64,000 nt of DNA. Source: Halomonas sp. DQ26W. Lineage in GTDB: Bacteria; Pseudomonadota; Gammaproteobacteria; Pseudomonadales; Halomonadaceae. Positions within the stretch are counted from its first letter, which is position 1; each line of letters begins with the position of its first letter. The position numbers and the translations under genes were made by a program. Where the stretch lies: NCBI RefSeq assembly GCF_003339685.1, contig NZ_QPKI01000009.1, positions 1 through 64,000 of the forward strand, given 5' to 3'. Shown here in pieces: positions 27,890 through 37,711 of this stretch. The notes below the pieces were generated by a model. The model searched no databases, was not told the origin of the DNA, and was given only the letters and a program-made list of their open reading frames with translations.

Positions 27890-28342
27890 ATGGACTGGAA
27901 CCCTGCCCTGATCTGGATTGCCATCGCCCTGCTGCTGGGGCTTGCAGAACTCACGTCGGGCGGCATGGTACTGCTGGCTCTTGGCGGTGCCGCCGCGTTT
28001 ACGGCGGCACTGGCCGCCCTGGGTCTGTCATTGCCCTGGCAACTGCTCGGTATGGGCGTATTCTCGGGGCTGCTGGTGCCGCTGGCGGTGATGGTCATCC
28101 GGCCGTGGTTCTCACCACGGGGCGTTGCCTACGGTACCACCGGTACCGGCGTTGAGAAGGGCCGCACCTATACGACACTCAAGCGTGACTTCGATGGTGC
28201 CAGTGGCGTCAAGATCAACGGCGACTTCTATCGGCTGCGCGTCGACGAAACCGGCGAGACCGACCTGCCGGAGAACACCCTGGTTATCTTCAAGCAGTTC
28301 GAGGGCACCACGGCCATCGTCAGCCACTGCCAGCAGGAGTAA
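27890..28342 (+). CDS. NfeD family membrane protein
   Basis: 150 residues: membrane helices at about 7-25, 28-48 and 52-72 (LLGLAELTSGGMVLLALGGA), then an OB-fold domain (about 90-145, VKINGDFYRLRVDETGE). Short NfeD proteins pair with SPFH/stomatin proteins; here the QmcA-type gene follows 130 bp downstream on the same strand, matching E. coli ybbK(qmcA)-ybbL order in principle. Role: membrane microdomain quality control. Confidence 0.9.
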   Translation: MDWNPALIWIAIALLLGLAELTSGGMVLLALGGAAAFTAALAALGLSLPWQLLGMGVFSGLLVPLAVMVIRPWFSPRGVAYGTTGTGVEKGRTYTTLKRDFDGASGVKINGDFYRLRVDETGETDLPENTLVIFKQFEGTTAIVSHCQQE

Positions 28343-28472
28343 CCCGTGCTGTGATTTATGGTTAACTCCACCCCAATCCATGGGTGACCGCCCTCCAAGG
28401 CGCCCTCACCAAAGCGTGCAACGAGTCGCTTTCTGCAAGACTTCTCTTCCAATACTTAAGGAGCAGTAAATC

Positions 28473-29528
28473 GTGAATACGGATCTACCCTTCAGCCCCG
28501 GGCTGATACTCACCCTGATTATCGTCGTCATTGGCATTCTGATCATCGCCAAGGGGCTGGTGATCGTCCGCCAGTCCGAGGTGATGGTCATCGAACGGCT
28601 GGGGTCGTTCAATCGGCTGCTGGAAAGCGGGATCAATATCATCATCCCCTTCATTGAGCAGCCCCGCGCCATCACCATGGTTCGCTATCGCAAGATGGGC
28701 GAGGACTATCACCCGATCACCAGCAGCGAGGTCCGTATCGACCGTCGTGAAACGGTGATGGATTTCCCGGGCCAGCCGGTGGTGACCACCGACAACGTCA
28801 CGGTGAACATCAACGGCGCGCTCTACTATCAGATCATCGATCCGAAGCGCGCCGTCTATGAAGTAGAGAACATGAGCCAGGCGGTAGAGGTGCTGGCCAA
28901 GACCACACTGCGCTCGGTAGTCGGCAAGATGGAGCTCGACAAGCTGTTCGAGTCCCGCGCCGAGGTCAACAACGAGATCCAGGCCGCCATGGAAGAAGCC
29001 GCCTCAAAATGGGGCGTGAAGATCTCGCGGGTCGAGGTTCAGGACATCGCCATGCCCGAAGAGGTGGAGTCCGCCATGCGCCTGCAGATGGCCGCCGAGC
29101 GCAAGCGGCGTGCCACCGTCACTGAGGCCGAGGGGGAGAAATCCGCCGCCATCGCCATGGCCCAGGGCCAGCGTGAGTCGGCGATCCTCAACGCCCAGGG
29201 GGACAAGGAGTCGGCCATACTGCGCGCCCAGGGCGAGCAGGAGTCGATCAAGCTGGTACTCAACGCCATCGGCGACAGCGACGAGCACAAGCGCACCGTC
29301 GTGGGCTACCTGCTCGGCCAGAGCTACATCAAGGGGCTGCCCAACATGGCCAAGAACGGCGAGCGGGTCTTCGTGCCCTACGAGTCCTCCGCCCTGCTCG
29401 GCTCCATGGGCATGTTCCGCGAGATGGCCGGTTCACCGGAAGACGCCGTCTCCCGGCATCTTCGGTCCAGCGACAACCAGAGCGGTCTGCGCGGCGGCAT
29501 CGTCGGCGGAGGTGGCAGCGCCAGCTAG
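28473..29528 (+). CDS. qmcA: SPFH/band 7 protein (QmcA/stomatin-like)
   Basis: 351 residues. N-terminal anchor (ILTLIIVVIGILIIAKGL), SPFH domain from VIVRQSEVMVIERLGSFNRL to about residue 190, then an Ala/Glu-rich coiled coil (AAERKRRATVTEAEGEKSAA, and the repeats ESAILNAQGDKESAILRAQG). The gene starts with GTG at 28473 with AAGGAG upstream. It forms oligomeric membrane scaffolds with the NfeD partner. The Gly/Ser tail is typical. Confidence 0.9.
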   Translation: MNTDLPFSPGLILTLIIVVIGILIIAKGLVIVRQSEVMVIERLGSFNRLLESGINIIIPFIEQPRAITMVRYRKMGEDYHPITSSEVRIDRRETVMDFPGQPVVTTDNVTVNINGALYYQIIDPKRAVYEVENMSQAVEVLAKTTLRSVVGKMELDKLFESRAEVNNEIQAAMEEAASKWGVKISRVEVQDIAMPEEVESAMRLQMAAERKRRATVTEAEGEKSAAIAMAQGQRESAILNAQGDKESAILRAQGEQESIKLVLNAIGDSDEHKRTVVGYLLGQSYIKGLPNMAKNGERVFVPYESSALLGSMGMFREMAGSPEDAVSRHLRSSDNQSGLRGGIVGGGGSAS

Positions 29529-29643
29529 TCGTTCAAGCCAGGGCACCGGCGACAGGCTGGTGCCCCGGCACCGTTCGGCAAGGAAGCATCAAGGGCTCAT
29601 ATGCGTTAAAACACGAACTAACCGGTGAAATCGAGGCAATCCT

Positions 29644-29802
29644 ATGACCAAGGTATCCCTCAAGACCAAGCAGGACTATTTTGCCAAAGTAAAGCAGAGC
29701 AACTTTGCAGCCAGTCTGCAACTGGAGGGGTTCAGCACATCCGACGCGCCTCGCGCTCTTCCCAGCAAAGCCGCCACTCTGGAAAAATATCGCCAACGTT
29801 GA
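29644..29802 (+). CDS. YhfG family small protein (Fic antitoxin-type)
   Basis: 52 residues, MTKVSLKTKQDYFAKVKQSN then FAASLQLEGF, matching YhfG (DUF2559), the small partner that precedes fic in enterobacteria. GAGG eight bases before the ATG supports translation. Directly behind its stop lies the C-terminal part of a Fic protein only, so the partner has been lost by deletion and this antitoxin-like gene is orphaned. The protein is below the usual size cut-off of automated callers. Confidence 0.75.
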   Translation: MTKVSLKTKQDYFAKVKQSNFAASLQLEGFSTSDAPRALPSKAATLEKYRQR

Positions 29803-30015
29803 GCCTGGCCGATAGCCACTGCTAATGGACAAGGTAACGCCAGGGCGCAGCGACTTCCCTTCGAACACTTGATCATCAATTGCGGTTACGTGATCTCATG
29901 GGCCGGGCTGGATCGTGACGAGTGGATTCGAGCCAACATTGCCGCTTACTACTGTGATTACGACCCCAAGATCGCGGTTTTCATGCAATGCATCGGGCCG
30001 CTGCTTGGCGAATAA
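29803..30015 (+). pseudogene. fic C-terminal remnant
   Basis: In the plus frame ending TAA 30013-30015, from about 29827, reads GQGNARAQRLPFEHLI then INCGYVISWAGLDRDEWIRA and YDPKIAVFMQCIG. This matches the C-terminal part of Fic proteins, whose motif HPFxxGNGRxxR is degenerate here (ANGQGNARAQR, second Gly to Ala, HPF missing). The N-terminal two thirds (about 130 residues) are gone: only 24 bp separate the yhfG stop from the motif. The preceding bases look like a frame-broken relic of the motif. Interpreted as an internal deletion of a yhfG-fic toxin-antitoxin-like module. Confidence 0.75.
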
Positions 30016-30060
30016 CGAAGCCGGTTTGGCAGCAAAGCTGACTCAATTCTCTCAACACTT

Positions 30061-30237
30061 CTACTCGCCTGCAGGCAGCCCGACAAACCGCGCCAGCTGC
30101 ATCTCCTGCAGGCGGCTCAGGGCGCGACGGCAGGCGTCGAGGCGGGCGGCGGCAACCCGCTGTGCCTCGTACGGGGCGAAGCCCTGGCGCTCCACCGCCT
30201 CCCGGTACAAGGCCAGGGGCGAGTTCGCTGCCGTCAT
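30061..30237 (-). CDS. small unidentified ORF downstream of astB
   Basis: 58 codons starting two bases after the astB stop: MTAANSPLALYREAVERQGF then PYEAQRVAAARLDACRRALS and a TAG at 30061-30063. Codon use and helical character fit a real protein; the position suggests it is the last gene of the aru operon. The N-terminal pattern loosely recalls the start of the AFG1/ZapE ATPase family, but it stops well before the ATPase domain. No strong ribosome site; reinitiation from astB is likely. Function unknown. Confidence 0.5.
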   Translation of the reverse strand: MTAANSPLALYREAVERQGFAPYEAQRVAAARLDACRRALSRLQEMQLARFVGLPAGE

Positions 30238-30239
30238 GC

Positions 30240-31604
30240 TCAGCCCAGTTGAAACGGATAGACCGAGCCGATCTCCAGGATCCGCGTCAGCTCGTCCAGC
30301 GCCGTCAGGGTCTCGTCGGCCAGTTGCGGGTCGGCCAGATCGTCGGGGGCCAGGCGTTCGCGATAGTGACGCTCGACCCAGGCGGTCAGCTCGTCATGAA
30401 GCCCGTCGTTGAGCAGCACCCGGCCGGTCAGTGCCGATCGCTCCACCTGCGAAAGTGCCACCCGCAGGCGCAGGCAGGCAGGCCCACCACCGTTACGCAT
30501 GCTCTGTTTGACGTCCTTGACGACGACTTCGCCGATAGGGTTGTTACCCGCCAGCAGGTGGTCCTGAATGGTCCGCCACACCGCCTCGCGCTCCTGGCAC
30601 TCGCCGGGGACCACCAGGGTCATGCTGCCGTCCGGGTTACTGAGCAGCTGGGAATTGAACAGGTAGGAGGCCACGGCATCTTCGAGGCTTACCGCCTCCA
30701 ACGGCACCCGCACAGGAATCAGGGGCGTCGCCATCTTGGCCCTCAGTTCATCCAGCGTGGCCTGTTCGTCGAGGAAGGCCATTTCGTGATAGAGCAGCAC
30801 CGGGCCGTTGCCCACCGCGATTACATCGTTGTGAAACACGCCGGCATCGATGGCGTCGGGAAGCTGCTGGGCGAATACTGTCTGGTCGGTGCTCAAGCCA
30901 TGCTGTCGCGCCACGGCCTGGCTCGCCTCCAGGGTCTGGCGGGCCGGGAACTTGCGCGGCTCGATGCGCCCGCCGAAGGCCTGGCGGCCGTAAACGAAGA
31001 GGTGAACCCCGGGGTCACCGTGCTCACCGCAGAGGCGGGTATGGTTGGCCGCTCCCTCGTCGGAGAAAGCCGGGGTCGCCGGCAACACTGAATGGTGGGC
31101 GAAGTGGCTCTCGTCGTGGAAGATCGCCGCCAGCACGCGACCGGTGGTCTCCGGCTCCAGATAGCGGTGAAAGCTCGACTGCAGGTTGGCCGGGGTGAAG
31201 TGTACCCGACCGTCCGGTGCATCGCGGCTGGGTGTCACCGTGCCGGCATTGGCCGTCCACATGCTCGAAGCCGAACACACCGCGCGCAGCACCTGGGGCG
31301 CTTCGCTGGCCGCCCGGGCCAACACCTCGGAATTGCTGCCGGAAAATCCCAGCGCCCGCAGGGCGCCGAGGTCCGGACGCTGCTGGGGCGGCAGCACGCC
31401 CTGAGCGTAGCCGGCGTCCATCAGCGACTTCATCTTGGCGAGCCCCTGCAGTGCGGCTTCACGGGGATTGGAGACCAGTCCGCCGTGGGACATGGACGCC
31501 ACGTTACCGTGGGCCAGGCCCGAGTAGTTGTGGGTCGGCCCCACCAGGCCATCGAAATTGACTTCCCGGTAGCCCTCGTCGTGCAGCGTCACAGCGTCGC
31601 TCAT
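30240..31604 (-). CDS. astB: N-succinylarginine dihydrolase
   Basis: 454 residues (E. coli AstB 447). It hydrolyses N-succinylarginine to succinylornithine, CO2 and ammonia, second step of the arginine succinyltransferase path. Motifs include [19 protein letters not shown] at the start, [23 protein letters not shown] and the Cys-containing [11 protein letters not shown] near the C-terminus. The ATG overlaps the astD stop (ATGA). Also known as aruB in pseudomonads. Confidence 0.97.
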   Translation of the reverse strand: MSDAVTLHDEGYREVNFDGLVGPTHNYSGLAHGNVASMSHGGLVSNPREAALQGLAKMKSLMDAGYAQGVLPPQQRPDLGALRALGFSGSNSEVLARAASEAPQVLRAVCSASSMWTANAGTVTPSRDAPDGRVHFTPANLQSSFHRYLEPETTGRVLAAIFHDESHFAHHSVLPATPAFSDEGAANHTRLCGEHGDPGVHLFVYGRQAFGGRIEPRKFPARQTLEASQAVARQHGLSTDQTVFAQQLPDAIDAGVFHNDVIAVGNGPVLLYHEMAFLDEQATLDELRAKMATPLIPVRVPLEAVSLEDAVASYLFNSQLLSNPDGSMTLVVPGECQEREAVWRTIQDHLLAGNNPIGEVVVKDVKQSMRNGGGPACLRLRVALSQVERSALTGRVLLNDGLHDELTAWVERHYRERLAPDDLADPQLADETLTALDELTRILEIGSVYPFQLG

Positions 31605-33070
31605 AACACCACCCCCGGCGGCAGTTGGTCAGGCAGATGCAGCTCGCCGCTCTCCATGGAGGCCACCGGATAGGCGCAGTAGTCGGCTGCGTAGAAGGCA
31701 CTTGGGCGATGGTTACCGCTGTCGCCCACCCCACCGAAGGGGGCATCGCCGGAGGCGCCGGTGGTCTGACGGTTCCAGTTGACGATGCCGGCACGAATGC
31801 GCAGCAGGAAGTGATCCCAGTCAGCGCGCTCGCCGCCAATCAGGCCGGCGGAGAGACCATAGCGAGTGTCATTGGCGATAGTGATCGCTTCGCCCCAGTC
31901 TTTATAACGGTATACTTTCAATAGCGGACCGAAGTGCTCCTCGTCGGGTACATCCAGGCCGGTGACGTCGATCAGTGCTGGCGACAGCAGGCTGGTGCCC
32001 TCCTTCAGGCACTCCATGCGTGCCAGCACCACACCACCCAGCGCCTCCAGCTCATCCTGGGCCTTGAGCAGCCCCTGGGCCGCCGCCGGGCTGACCAGGC
32101 CACCGTAGAACGGTGCCGGTTCGGCGAACTGGCCGGCCACGTGCAACCGACCGATGGCGTCCACCAGAGCGTCAAGCAGGTGATCGCCGACCTGACCCTC
32201 GGGCACCATCAGCCGACGGGAACAGGTGCAGCGCTGGCCGCCGGAGAGGAAGGCCGACTGCAGAATGGTCAGCACCACAGCATCCTGGTCGTGCACGTCC
32301 TTGACCACCAGCGGGTTGTTGCCACCGAGCTCCAGGGCCAGGATCTTGTCGAACTGATCGGCGAACTGCCGGTTGAGCAGCCCGCCCACCTTGGCGCTGC
32401 CGGTGAACAGCAGGCCGTCGATACCCGGGTGCGACGACAGCGCCTGGCCCACCGGCGCGCCACCCTGCACCAGGTTGATCACCCCAGCGGGCAGCCCCGC
32501 TTCCTGCCAGCACTGCAGGGTGAGGTCGGCAGTCAGTGGGGTCTGCTCGCTGGGCTTGAACACCACCGTGTTGCCGGCCAACAGCGCAGGCACCATATGC
32601 CCGTTGGGCAGGTGTCCGGGGAAGTTATAGGGACCGAATATCGCCATCACCCCATGGGGTCGGTGACGCAGTACCGCACGAGTGTCGCCCACGTCACGGC
32701 TGCGCTCGCCGGTGCGCTCATGGTAGGCCCGCACCGAGATCGCCACCTTGCCGATCATCGCCCCCACCTCGGTACGGGCTTCCCAAAGCGGCTTGCCGGT
32801 TTCCGCGGCAATGGCTCGGGCCAGGTCCTCGCGGTGGGTTTCCAGCAGCCCGCGGAAACGCTCCACCACCGCCAGCCGCTCGTCGAAGGAGCGCCGTGCC
32901 CAATCCGCAAAGGCACCACGGGCGGCAGCCACCGCCGCCGACACCTGGGAGTCGCTGGCGGCATTTCCCTGCCACAGGGTTTCGCCGGAAACCGGGTCCT
33001 GCTTGGTGAGGCGCGACGCAGCGCCCGCCTGCCAGGTGCCGTCGATCGACAGTTGCTGCATGGCTTTCAT
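31601..33070 (-). CDS. astD: succinylglutamate-semialdehyde dehydrogenase
   Basis: 489 residues (E. coli AstD 492). An ALDH family enzyme oxidising succinylglutamic semialdehyde with NAD. The N-terminus [23 protein letters not shown], and the catalytic cysteine block [15 protein letters not shown] are visible. The ATG at 33068-33070 overlaps the aruG stop by four bases and follows GAGGAG; longer upstream frames are Arg-rich and rejected. Confidence 0.97.
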   Translation of the reverse strand: MKAMQQLSIDGTWQAGAASRLTKQDPVSGETLWQGNAASDSQVSAAVAAARGAFADWARRSFDERLAVVERFRGLLETHREDLARAIAAETGKPLWEARTEVGAMIGKVAISVRAYHERTGERSRDVGDTRAVLRHRPHGVMAIFGPYNFPGHLPNGHMVPALLAGNTVVFKPSEQTPLTADLTLQCWQEAGLPAGVINLVQGGAPVGQALSSHPGIDGLLFTGSAKVGGLLNRQFADQFDKILALELGGNNPLVVKDVHDQDAVVLTILQSAFLSGGQRCTCSRRLMVPEGQVGDHLLDALVDAIGRLHVAGQFAEPAPFYGGLVSPAAAQGLLKAQDELEALGGVVLARMECLKEGTSLLSPALIDVTGLDVPDEEHFGPLLKVYRYKDWGEAITIANDTRYGLSAGLIGGERADWDHFLLRIRAGIVNWNRQTTGASGDAPFGGVGDSGNHRPSAFYAADYCAYPVASMESGELHLPDQLPPGVVL

Positions 33071-34113
33071 GGTGTCTCCTCGGTATCCAGTACGCGCAAG
33101 GGGTCGCCGGCGGCAACGTCTAGCCGCTGCGCCTCCTGCTCGCTCAGGGTGATGGTGTCGTCCTCGTTGGGTCCGCTCGCCACCCAGGCGGCGCGGAAGG
33201 CGGCCATGTCGGTACTTGCCGCCAGCCATCGCGGCCGTGCAGCGGGTGGCTCGCTGCCCGCATGGACCTCCACCCGGCAGCGGCGCGACTTGCGCACCGC
33301 GCGCACGTCGTCGATATAAGCTTCGACGGTGGGGCCGCCGTCGAAGATGTCGATGAAGCCTTCCCAGCGCAGCCCCTCCTTCTTGAGCATGGCCAGCGCC
33401 GGGCGGGTATCGCGGTGCACCTGGCCGATGCAGGCGCGTGCCTCATCGGAGAGGAACGGGGTATAGATGGGAAACTTGGGCATTAGCTCACCGATGAAGC
33501 TCTTCTGCCCCAGCCCGGTCAGGCGGTCCGCCTCGTCGAAATCCAGCGGGAAGAAGTGGCTGCCCAGGCACTCCCAGAAGGGGCTCTTGCCCCGCTCATC
33601 GAAGACACCACGCATCTCGGCCAGCACCTTGTCGGGAAACTGATCGCGAAACTCGGCGATGAACAGCCAGCGCATCATCGACAGCAAGGCGCCGTTGCGC
33701 TGATGGCGCCGGTCCTCGCCACGGTACTGGGGGCGCAGGAACAGCGATGCCACTTCGGCATCGCCGGTGTGGTCAGAGCTGAGAAAGAGAGTATCGATGG
33801 TACGGTGCAGGTCGAGCTGTACCGATGAGTGGGCCAGGGTGCCCAGGCGATAATGGTAGAAGGGCACCTCTCGCCCCACTTGCCCTTCGATGGCGCAGCA
33901 GCCCGCCAGCGCACCGCTGGCCTCGTCCTCCAGCACGAAGAAATAGTTGCGCCGGTCCGACGGGGAGCACTGCTCGAAGGCGGTCACCGCCAGGTCGATC
34001 TTCTCGGCGAGAAACTCGCGGTTGTCGGGCAGCGAGGTGAAACCCACCCCGGTCTCTCGCGCCAGAGCCTGCAGTTCGTCCAGGTCGGACTCGGCAATCG
34101 CTCGAATGCGCAT
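33067..34113 (-). CDS. aruG: arginine N-succinyltransferase, beta-type subunit
   Basis: 348 residues. AstA family: MRIRAIAESDLDELQALARE, FGSI-equivalent block SLFLRPQYRGEDRRHQRNG, and FWECLGSHFFPLDFDEAD. With the neighbouring paralogue it fits the heteromeric AruF/AruG enzyme of pseudomonads, transferring succinyl-CoA to arginine. The ATG at 34111-34113 shares one base with the aruF stop (TGATG); a GTG three bases upstream is possible. Alpha versus beta subunit labels follow gene order, not tested. Confidence 0.93.
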   Translation of the reverse strand: MRIRAIAESDLDELQALARETGVGFTSLPDNREFLAEKIDLAVTAFEQCSPSDRRNYFFVLEDEASGALAGCCAIEGQVGREVPFYHYRLGTLAHSSVQLDLHRTIDTLFLSSDHTGDAEVASLFLRPQYRGEDRRHQRNGALLSMMRWLFIAEFRDQFPDKVLAEMRGVFDERGKSPFWECLGSHFFPLDFDEADRLTGLGQKSFIGELMPKFPIYTPFLSDEARACIGQVHRDTRPALAMLKKEGLRWEGFIDIFDGGPTVEAYIDDVRAVRKSRRCRVEVHAGSEPPAARPRWLAASTDMAAFRAAWVASGPNEDDTITLSEQEAQRLDVAAGDPLRVLDTEETP

Positions 34114-35183
34114 CACAGCTCTCCCTCGTCGTAGCCCAGCTCGGCCTCGTCCGCTGCCAGAGCCAACGGCGCCACCAGCACCGCACGCCCCTCCTCGACG
34201 CCCAGCAGTTCGGCGTGCTCCGACGAGAGCATCAGCTGGCCGGTGGGTGACAGCGCGTAGCGGGCCACCACGCAGCGGAATTCACCCAACCGCTGGTTGG
34301 CGATCATGGCTGGCTCGGCATCCGGCAGCACATGGGCCGGGCGCACCCGCACCGGGTGCCAGGCGGCACGGCGAAAGCTCGCCAGGCGGTCGCGCTCACC
34401 CTTGATCACCGGGCCGGCATCAAAGATGTCCACATGGCGCGAGCGCAGGAAGCCCTCGGCCAGCATCTCGGCCATGGCGCTTTCGTGGTCCGGGTGTTCA
34501 CGGCCGATCGCCGCCCGGGCCTGGGGCGTCAGCAAGGCCAGGTAGAGCGGGAACTGCGGCATCACCTCGGCGATGAAGCTCTTCGAGCGCACCCCGGCCA
34601 GGTAGTTGATTTCGTGGTAGTCGCGCACGAAAAAATGGCGCCCCACGCTGTTCCAGAACGGCGACTCGCCCTGCTCGTCCAGGTAACCGGGAAAGGCCAT
34701 CGCCAGCACCTCGGCGAAGCGCTCGGGGTACTGGGCGATGAACATCAGTCTGGCCCGGCGCAGCAGGCTCTCGGCACTGGTGCCGCGGTAGCGCGGCTCG
34801 ATCGACAGGGCACAGAGCTGAGTGGTCTCGGAGACCTCGTGGGAGAGCGCCAGGGTCTGCACCTCGCGGCGCACGTTGAGCTGCTGCGAGGCATGGATCA
34901 GGGTCTCCTGGCGGTAGGTGTAGTAGGCCTCGCGGGCCCCGGCCTCGGCGCGGATGGTGGCGGTACCCACCACCTCGCCGCGCTCCAGGTCCTCGAGGAC
35001 GAAGGTATAAAGCTCGTCGCCGGGGAAATCGACTTCGCGGCTGAAAGAGTGTCGCGAGCGCGCGATGCGCTCCTCCAGCCTGTCGCGATGGGCCGGCAGG
35101 TTGGTCAGGCTCGGCGAGGCGGTGCCCGCCAGCCGCTCCAGTGCCGGCAGGTCGGCCGGCCGGACGGGGCGTACGACCATCAT
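34113..35183 (-). CDS. aruF: arginine N-succinyltransferase, alpha-type subunit
   Basis: 356 residues, AstA family paralogue of aruG: MVVRPVRPADLPALERLAG, ALSIEPRYRGTSAESLLRRA, FWNSVGRHFFVRDYHEIN and RHVDIFDAGPVI. The start at ATG 35183 (or the next ATG, 35180) follows GGAGA. In pseudomonads AruF/AruG form a heteromer with broad arginine/ornithine substrate range. The gene lies 50 bp after aruC. Confidence 0.93.
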   Translation of the reverse strand: MMVVRPVRPADLPALERLAGTASPSLTNLPAHRDRLEERIARSRHSFSREVDFPGDELYTFVLEDLERGEVVGTATIRAEAGAREAYYTYRQETLIHASQQLNVRREVQTLALSHEVSETTQLCALSIEPRYRGTSAESLLRRARLMFIAQYPERFAEVLAMAFPGYLDEQGESPFWNSVGRHFFVRDYHEINYLAGVRSKSFIAEVMPQFPLYLALLTPQARAAIGREHPDHESAMAEMLAEGFLRSRHVDIFDAGPVIKGERDRLASFRRAAWHPVRVRPAHVLPDAEPAMIANQRLGEFRCVVARYALSPTGQLMLSSEHAELLGVEEGRAVLVAPLALAADEAELGYDEGEL

Positions 35184-35233
35184 GGCAGGGTCTCCGGGTC
35201 GGTTGGCGGCATCGTGCAGGGTCTGGCCGGCCT

Positions 35234-36448
35234 TCACTTGGCCGTCACCAGTCGCTCCACGGCCCGCTCGAGGCGCGCCATGCCTTCGCTGATATCGGCT
35301 TCGGGAATCACCAGCGACGGCGCCATGCGCAGCACGTTGGGCCCGGCGATCAGGGCCATCAACCCCTCCTCGATGGCCAGCGGCAGGATGTCCTTGGCCC
35401 GATCGGTGTATTCGGGCGCCATCTCGGCGCCGACCAGCATCCCCATGCCGCGTACTTCCTTGAACACGCCATGCTTGCGATTGATCGCCTCCAGATGCTC
35501 GCGGAACAGGTCGTGGCGCTGCTTGACGCCATCGAGAACCGCCGGCGTCGCGATGTACTCGACCGCGGCCAGGGCCACGGCGGAAGCCAGCGCATTGCCG
35601 CCGTAGGTGGAGCCGTGGGTGCCGATGGCAAGCGCCGGGGCGACACGATCGGTAGTCAGCATCGCCCCCACCGGGAACCCGCCGCCAAGGCCCTTGGCAC
35701 TGGTCAGGATATCCGGGGTCACACCGAATTCCATGTAGGCGTAGAGCGAGCCGGTACGGCCCACGCCGGTCTGCACTTCGTCGAAAATGAGCAGGGCATC
35801 GTGGGCGTCGCACAGGTCGCGCAGCCCCTGCAGGAACTCCTGGGTCGCCGGGACGATACCGCCCTCGCCCTGCATCGGCTCGACCATCACCGCACAGGTG
35901 TCGTCATCGATCAGGTCACGCACGCTATCGAGGTTATTGAACTCGCCGTGGACGATGCCGCCCGGCACCGGTCCGAAGCCCTGTGAGTACTTGGGCTGGC
36001 CGCCGACGCTGACGGTAAAGAAGGTACGTCCGTGAAACGACTGCGAGAACGAGACGATGCGACTCTTGTGCTCACCGCCGTTGTCATGGGCCCAGCGGCG
36101 CGCCAGCTTCAGCGCCGCCTCGTTGGCTTCACCACCGGATGAGCACAGGTAGACCTTGTCGGCGAAGGTGCGCTCCACCAGCGTCCGGGCCAGGGCCAGC
36201 GCCGGCTCGTTGGTGTAGACATTGGAGAGGTGCCAGAGCGTGTTCGCCTGCTTGGTGAGCGCCTCGACCAGCACCGGATGGCAGTGGCCGAGGGAGTTGA
36301 CCGCAATACCCCCGGCGAAATCGATATACTCGCGCCCCTCCTGGTCCCACAGGCGACTGCCCTCGCCGCGCACCGGGATGACCTTCTGGGGAGAATAGTT
36401 AGGCACCATGTACTGATCGAAGTCGGCGCGGGTCGGGGTCTGGCTCAT
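35234..36448 (-). CDS. aruC: succinylornithine/acetylornithine aminotransferase
   Basis: 404 residues. Class III PLP aminotransferase: [55 protein letters not shown] and the PLP lysine block [18 protein letters not shown]. First gene of the aru operon, transaminating succinylornithine to succinylglutamic semialdehyde; the same enzyme can serve arginine synthesis (ArgD/AstC-like). ATG 36448 has GGAG with a proper spacer. Downstream genes aruF, aruG, astD and astB follow in pathway order. aruE is not in the window. Confidence 0.95.
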   Translation of the reverse strand: MSQTPTRADFDQYMVPNYSPQKVIPVRGEGSRLWDQEGREYIDFAGGIAVNSLGHCHPVLVEALTKQANTLWHLSNVYTNEPALALARTLVERTFADKVYLCSSGGEANEAALKLARRWAHDNGGEHKSRIVSFSQSFHGRTFFTVSVGGQPKYSQGFGPVPGGIVHGEFNNLDSVRDLIDDDTCAVMVEPMQGEGGIVPATQEFLQGLRDLCDAHDALLIFDEVQTGVGRTGSLYAYMEFGVTPDILTSAKGLGGGFPVGAMLTTDRVAPALAIGTHGSTYGGNALASAVALAAVEYIATPAVLDGVKQRHDLFREHLEAINRKHGVFKEVRGMGMLVGAEMAPEYTDRAKDILPLAIEEGLMALIAGPNVLRMAPSLVIPEADISEGMARLERAVERLVTAK

Positions 36449-36584
36449 GTCGGTCTCCATTCCAGCAAAAAAGGGCAAACGAAGCGCTACTGTCATTCGA
36501 GTATACGGAGCCCCAGCCATCCGGGCTTTCAGCTATGGGACTCCATCTTGTGAAAATGGCTGTCGGCACGGCCGCCGGCGGTGC

Positions 36585-37562
36585 TTAGTGCAGCCGCTCC
36601 TCCCGGGGCGTCACCCCAAAATGATTGCGATAGGCGGTGGAAAAGTGCGCCGGGGAGGAGAAGCCCGTCTTCATGGCGATCTCGCCGGCGGGCAGGTCGC
36701 TGTCGCGCAGGAGTCGCCGGGCTTCCTGCAGGCGAAGGTCGAGGTAGTAGCGGCCGGGCACGGCCTGGAGATACTTCTTGAACAGCCGCTCCAGCTGGCG
36801 CCGGGAGATGCCCAGGTGTTCGGCCAGCTCGTGGGTGGTCAAAGGCTCCTCGATATTGGCCTCCATCAGCATCACCGCATCCACCAGCGGCGCCGGCGCA
36901 TGGCCCAGGCGGGCACGCAGCGGCACCTGCTGGGGCTCGTCTGCCATGCGGATCCGCTCCAGCACGAAATGCTCGGAGACCCGCTCGGCCAACTCGTTGC
37001 CGTGGTGGGAGGCGATCAGCGTCATCATCATGTCCATGGCCGCCGTACCGCCACCGCAGGTGAGCCGGTCACGGTCGATCTCGAACAGCTGCTGGGAGAG
37101 CCGGACGCGAGGAAAGTCGCGGGTGAAGGCGGTGAAGCGCTGCCACGGCAGCGTGGCGCGGTAGCCATCAAGCACACCGGCACGCGCCAACAGCTCGGTG
37201 CCACCGCCCACGCCGACCAACACGACACCGCTTCTGCCCAGTGCGCGCAAGCGGGCAACGAGGGCGCCATCGGCATTCGCTGACAGAGGTGTCGGGGCAC
37301 AGACGACCAGCATGTCTAGCTCGGCTTCCGCCTCGTCGAAAGGCTTGCCCGCCGCCAGGCTGAGTTCAGCAAGGCTTGGCGTCTCGCCACCGCCGGAACT
37401 ATAAGCCAGCACACGATAGAGACGCCTGCCGGCCAGCTGGTTGGCCATTACCAGCGGTTCCAGGGCGCACGCCTGGGCAAGCAGGGAGAAGCCCGGCAAC
37501 GTCAGCGCCCCGACCCGACGGGTCGCTGACGTGCTAAGAGTGACGGTGGGGGTGTCGGGCAT
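36585..37562 (-). CDS. argR: GlxA/AraC-family arginine regulator
   Basis: 325 residues. N-terminal DJ-1/PfpI-like domain (ALTLPGFSLLAQACALEPLV, VVCAPTPLSANADGALVAR, LTCGGGTAAMDMM), C-terminal AraC HTH (HLGISRRQLERLFKKYLQAV, FSSPAHFSTAYRNHFGV). It is the same type as the Pseudomonas ArgR that activates aru and aot operons with arginine; the position just upstream of aruC supports it. It is not the E. coli hexameric ArgR. Symbol assigned by context and domain type. Confidence 0.85.
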   Translation of the reverse strand: MPDTPTVTLSTSATRRVGALTLPGFSLLAQACALEPLVMANQLAGRRLYRVLAYSSGGGETPSLAELSLAAGKPFDEAEAELDMLVVCAPTPLSANADGALVARLRALGRSGVVLVGVGGGTELLARAGVLDGYRATLPWQRFTAFTRDFPRVRLSQQLFEIDRDRLTCGGGTAAMDMMMTLIASHHGNELAERVSEHFVLERIRMADEPQQVPLRARLGHAPAPLVDAVMLMEANIEEPLTTHELAEHLGISRRQLERLFKKYLQAVPGRYYLDLRLQEARRLLRDSDLPAGEIAMKTGFSSPAHFSTAYRNHFGVTPREERLH

Positions 37563-37621
37563 GGAACGCTACGCCGTGAGCCGGAACGGGACTGTGATCT
37601 TACTCGATCGGCAGCGTTAGC

Positions 37622-37663
37622 GACGAATGCAGGGTGAGTGACGAATGCAGGGTGAGTGACGAA
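37622..37663. repeat. 18-bp tandem repeat upstream of argR
   Basis: GACGAATGCAGGGTGAGT occurs at 37622-37639 and 37640-37657, then GACGAA continues to 37663. It lies 60-100 bp upstream of the argR start (37562) and could be a regulatory site or a simple slippage product. Confidence 0.6.
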
Positions 37664-37693
37664 ACACCCCGCGACTCAGGGACGCAGGGTGTT
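37663..37693 (-). terminator. weak hairpin after the small membrane-protein gene
   Basis: On the minus strand AACACCC (37693-37687) pairs with GGGTGTT (37669-37663) around an imperfect inner part; only TTC follows. It lies 18 bp after the stop of the 37712-37921 gene, so it is a plausible but weak terminator. Confidence 0.45.
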
Positions 37694-37711
37694 GGTGGAG
37701 GCAGCAAACGG

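Noticed and set aside
31934-35606. Long plus-strand frames opposite astD and aruF (over 400 codons each)
   Set aside because: Antisense to well-supported aru genes; no recognisable domains or starts.
36500-36505. TATACT on the minus strand as the aruC -10 box
   Set aside because: No acceptable -35 at proper spacing; ArgR-dependent promoters can lack one, so left unassigned.
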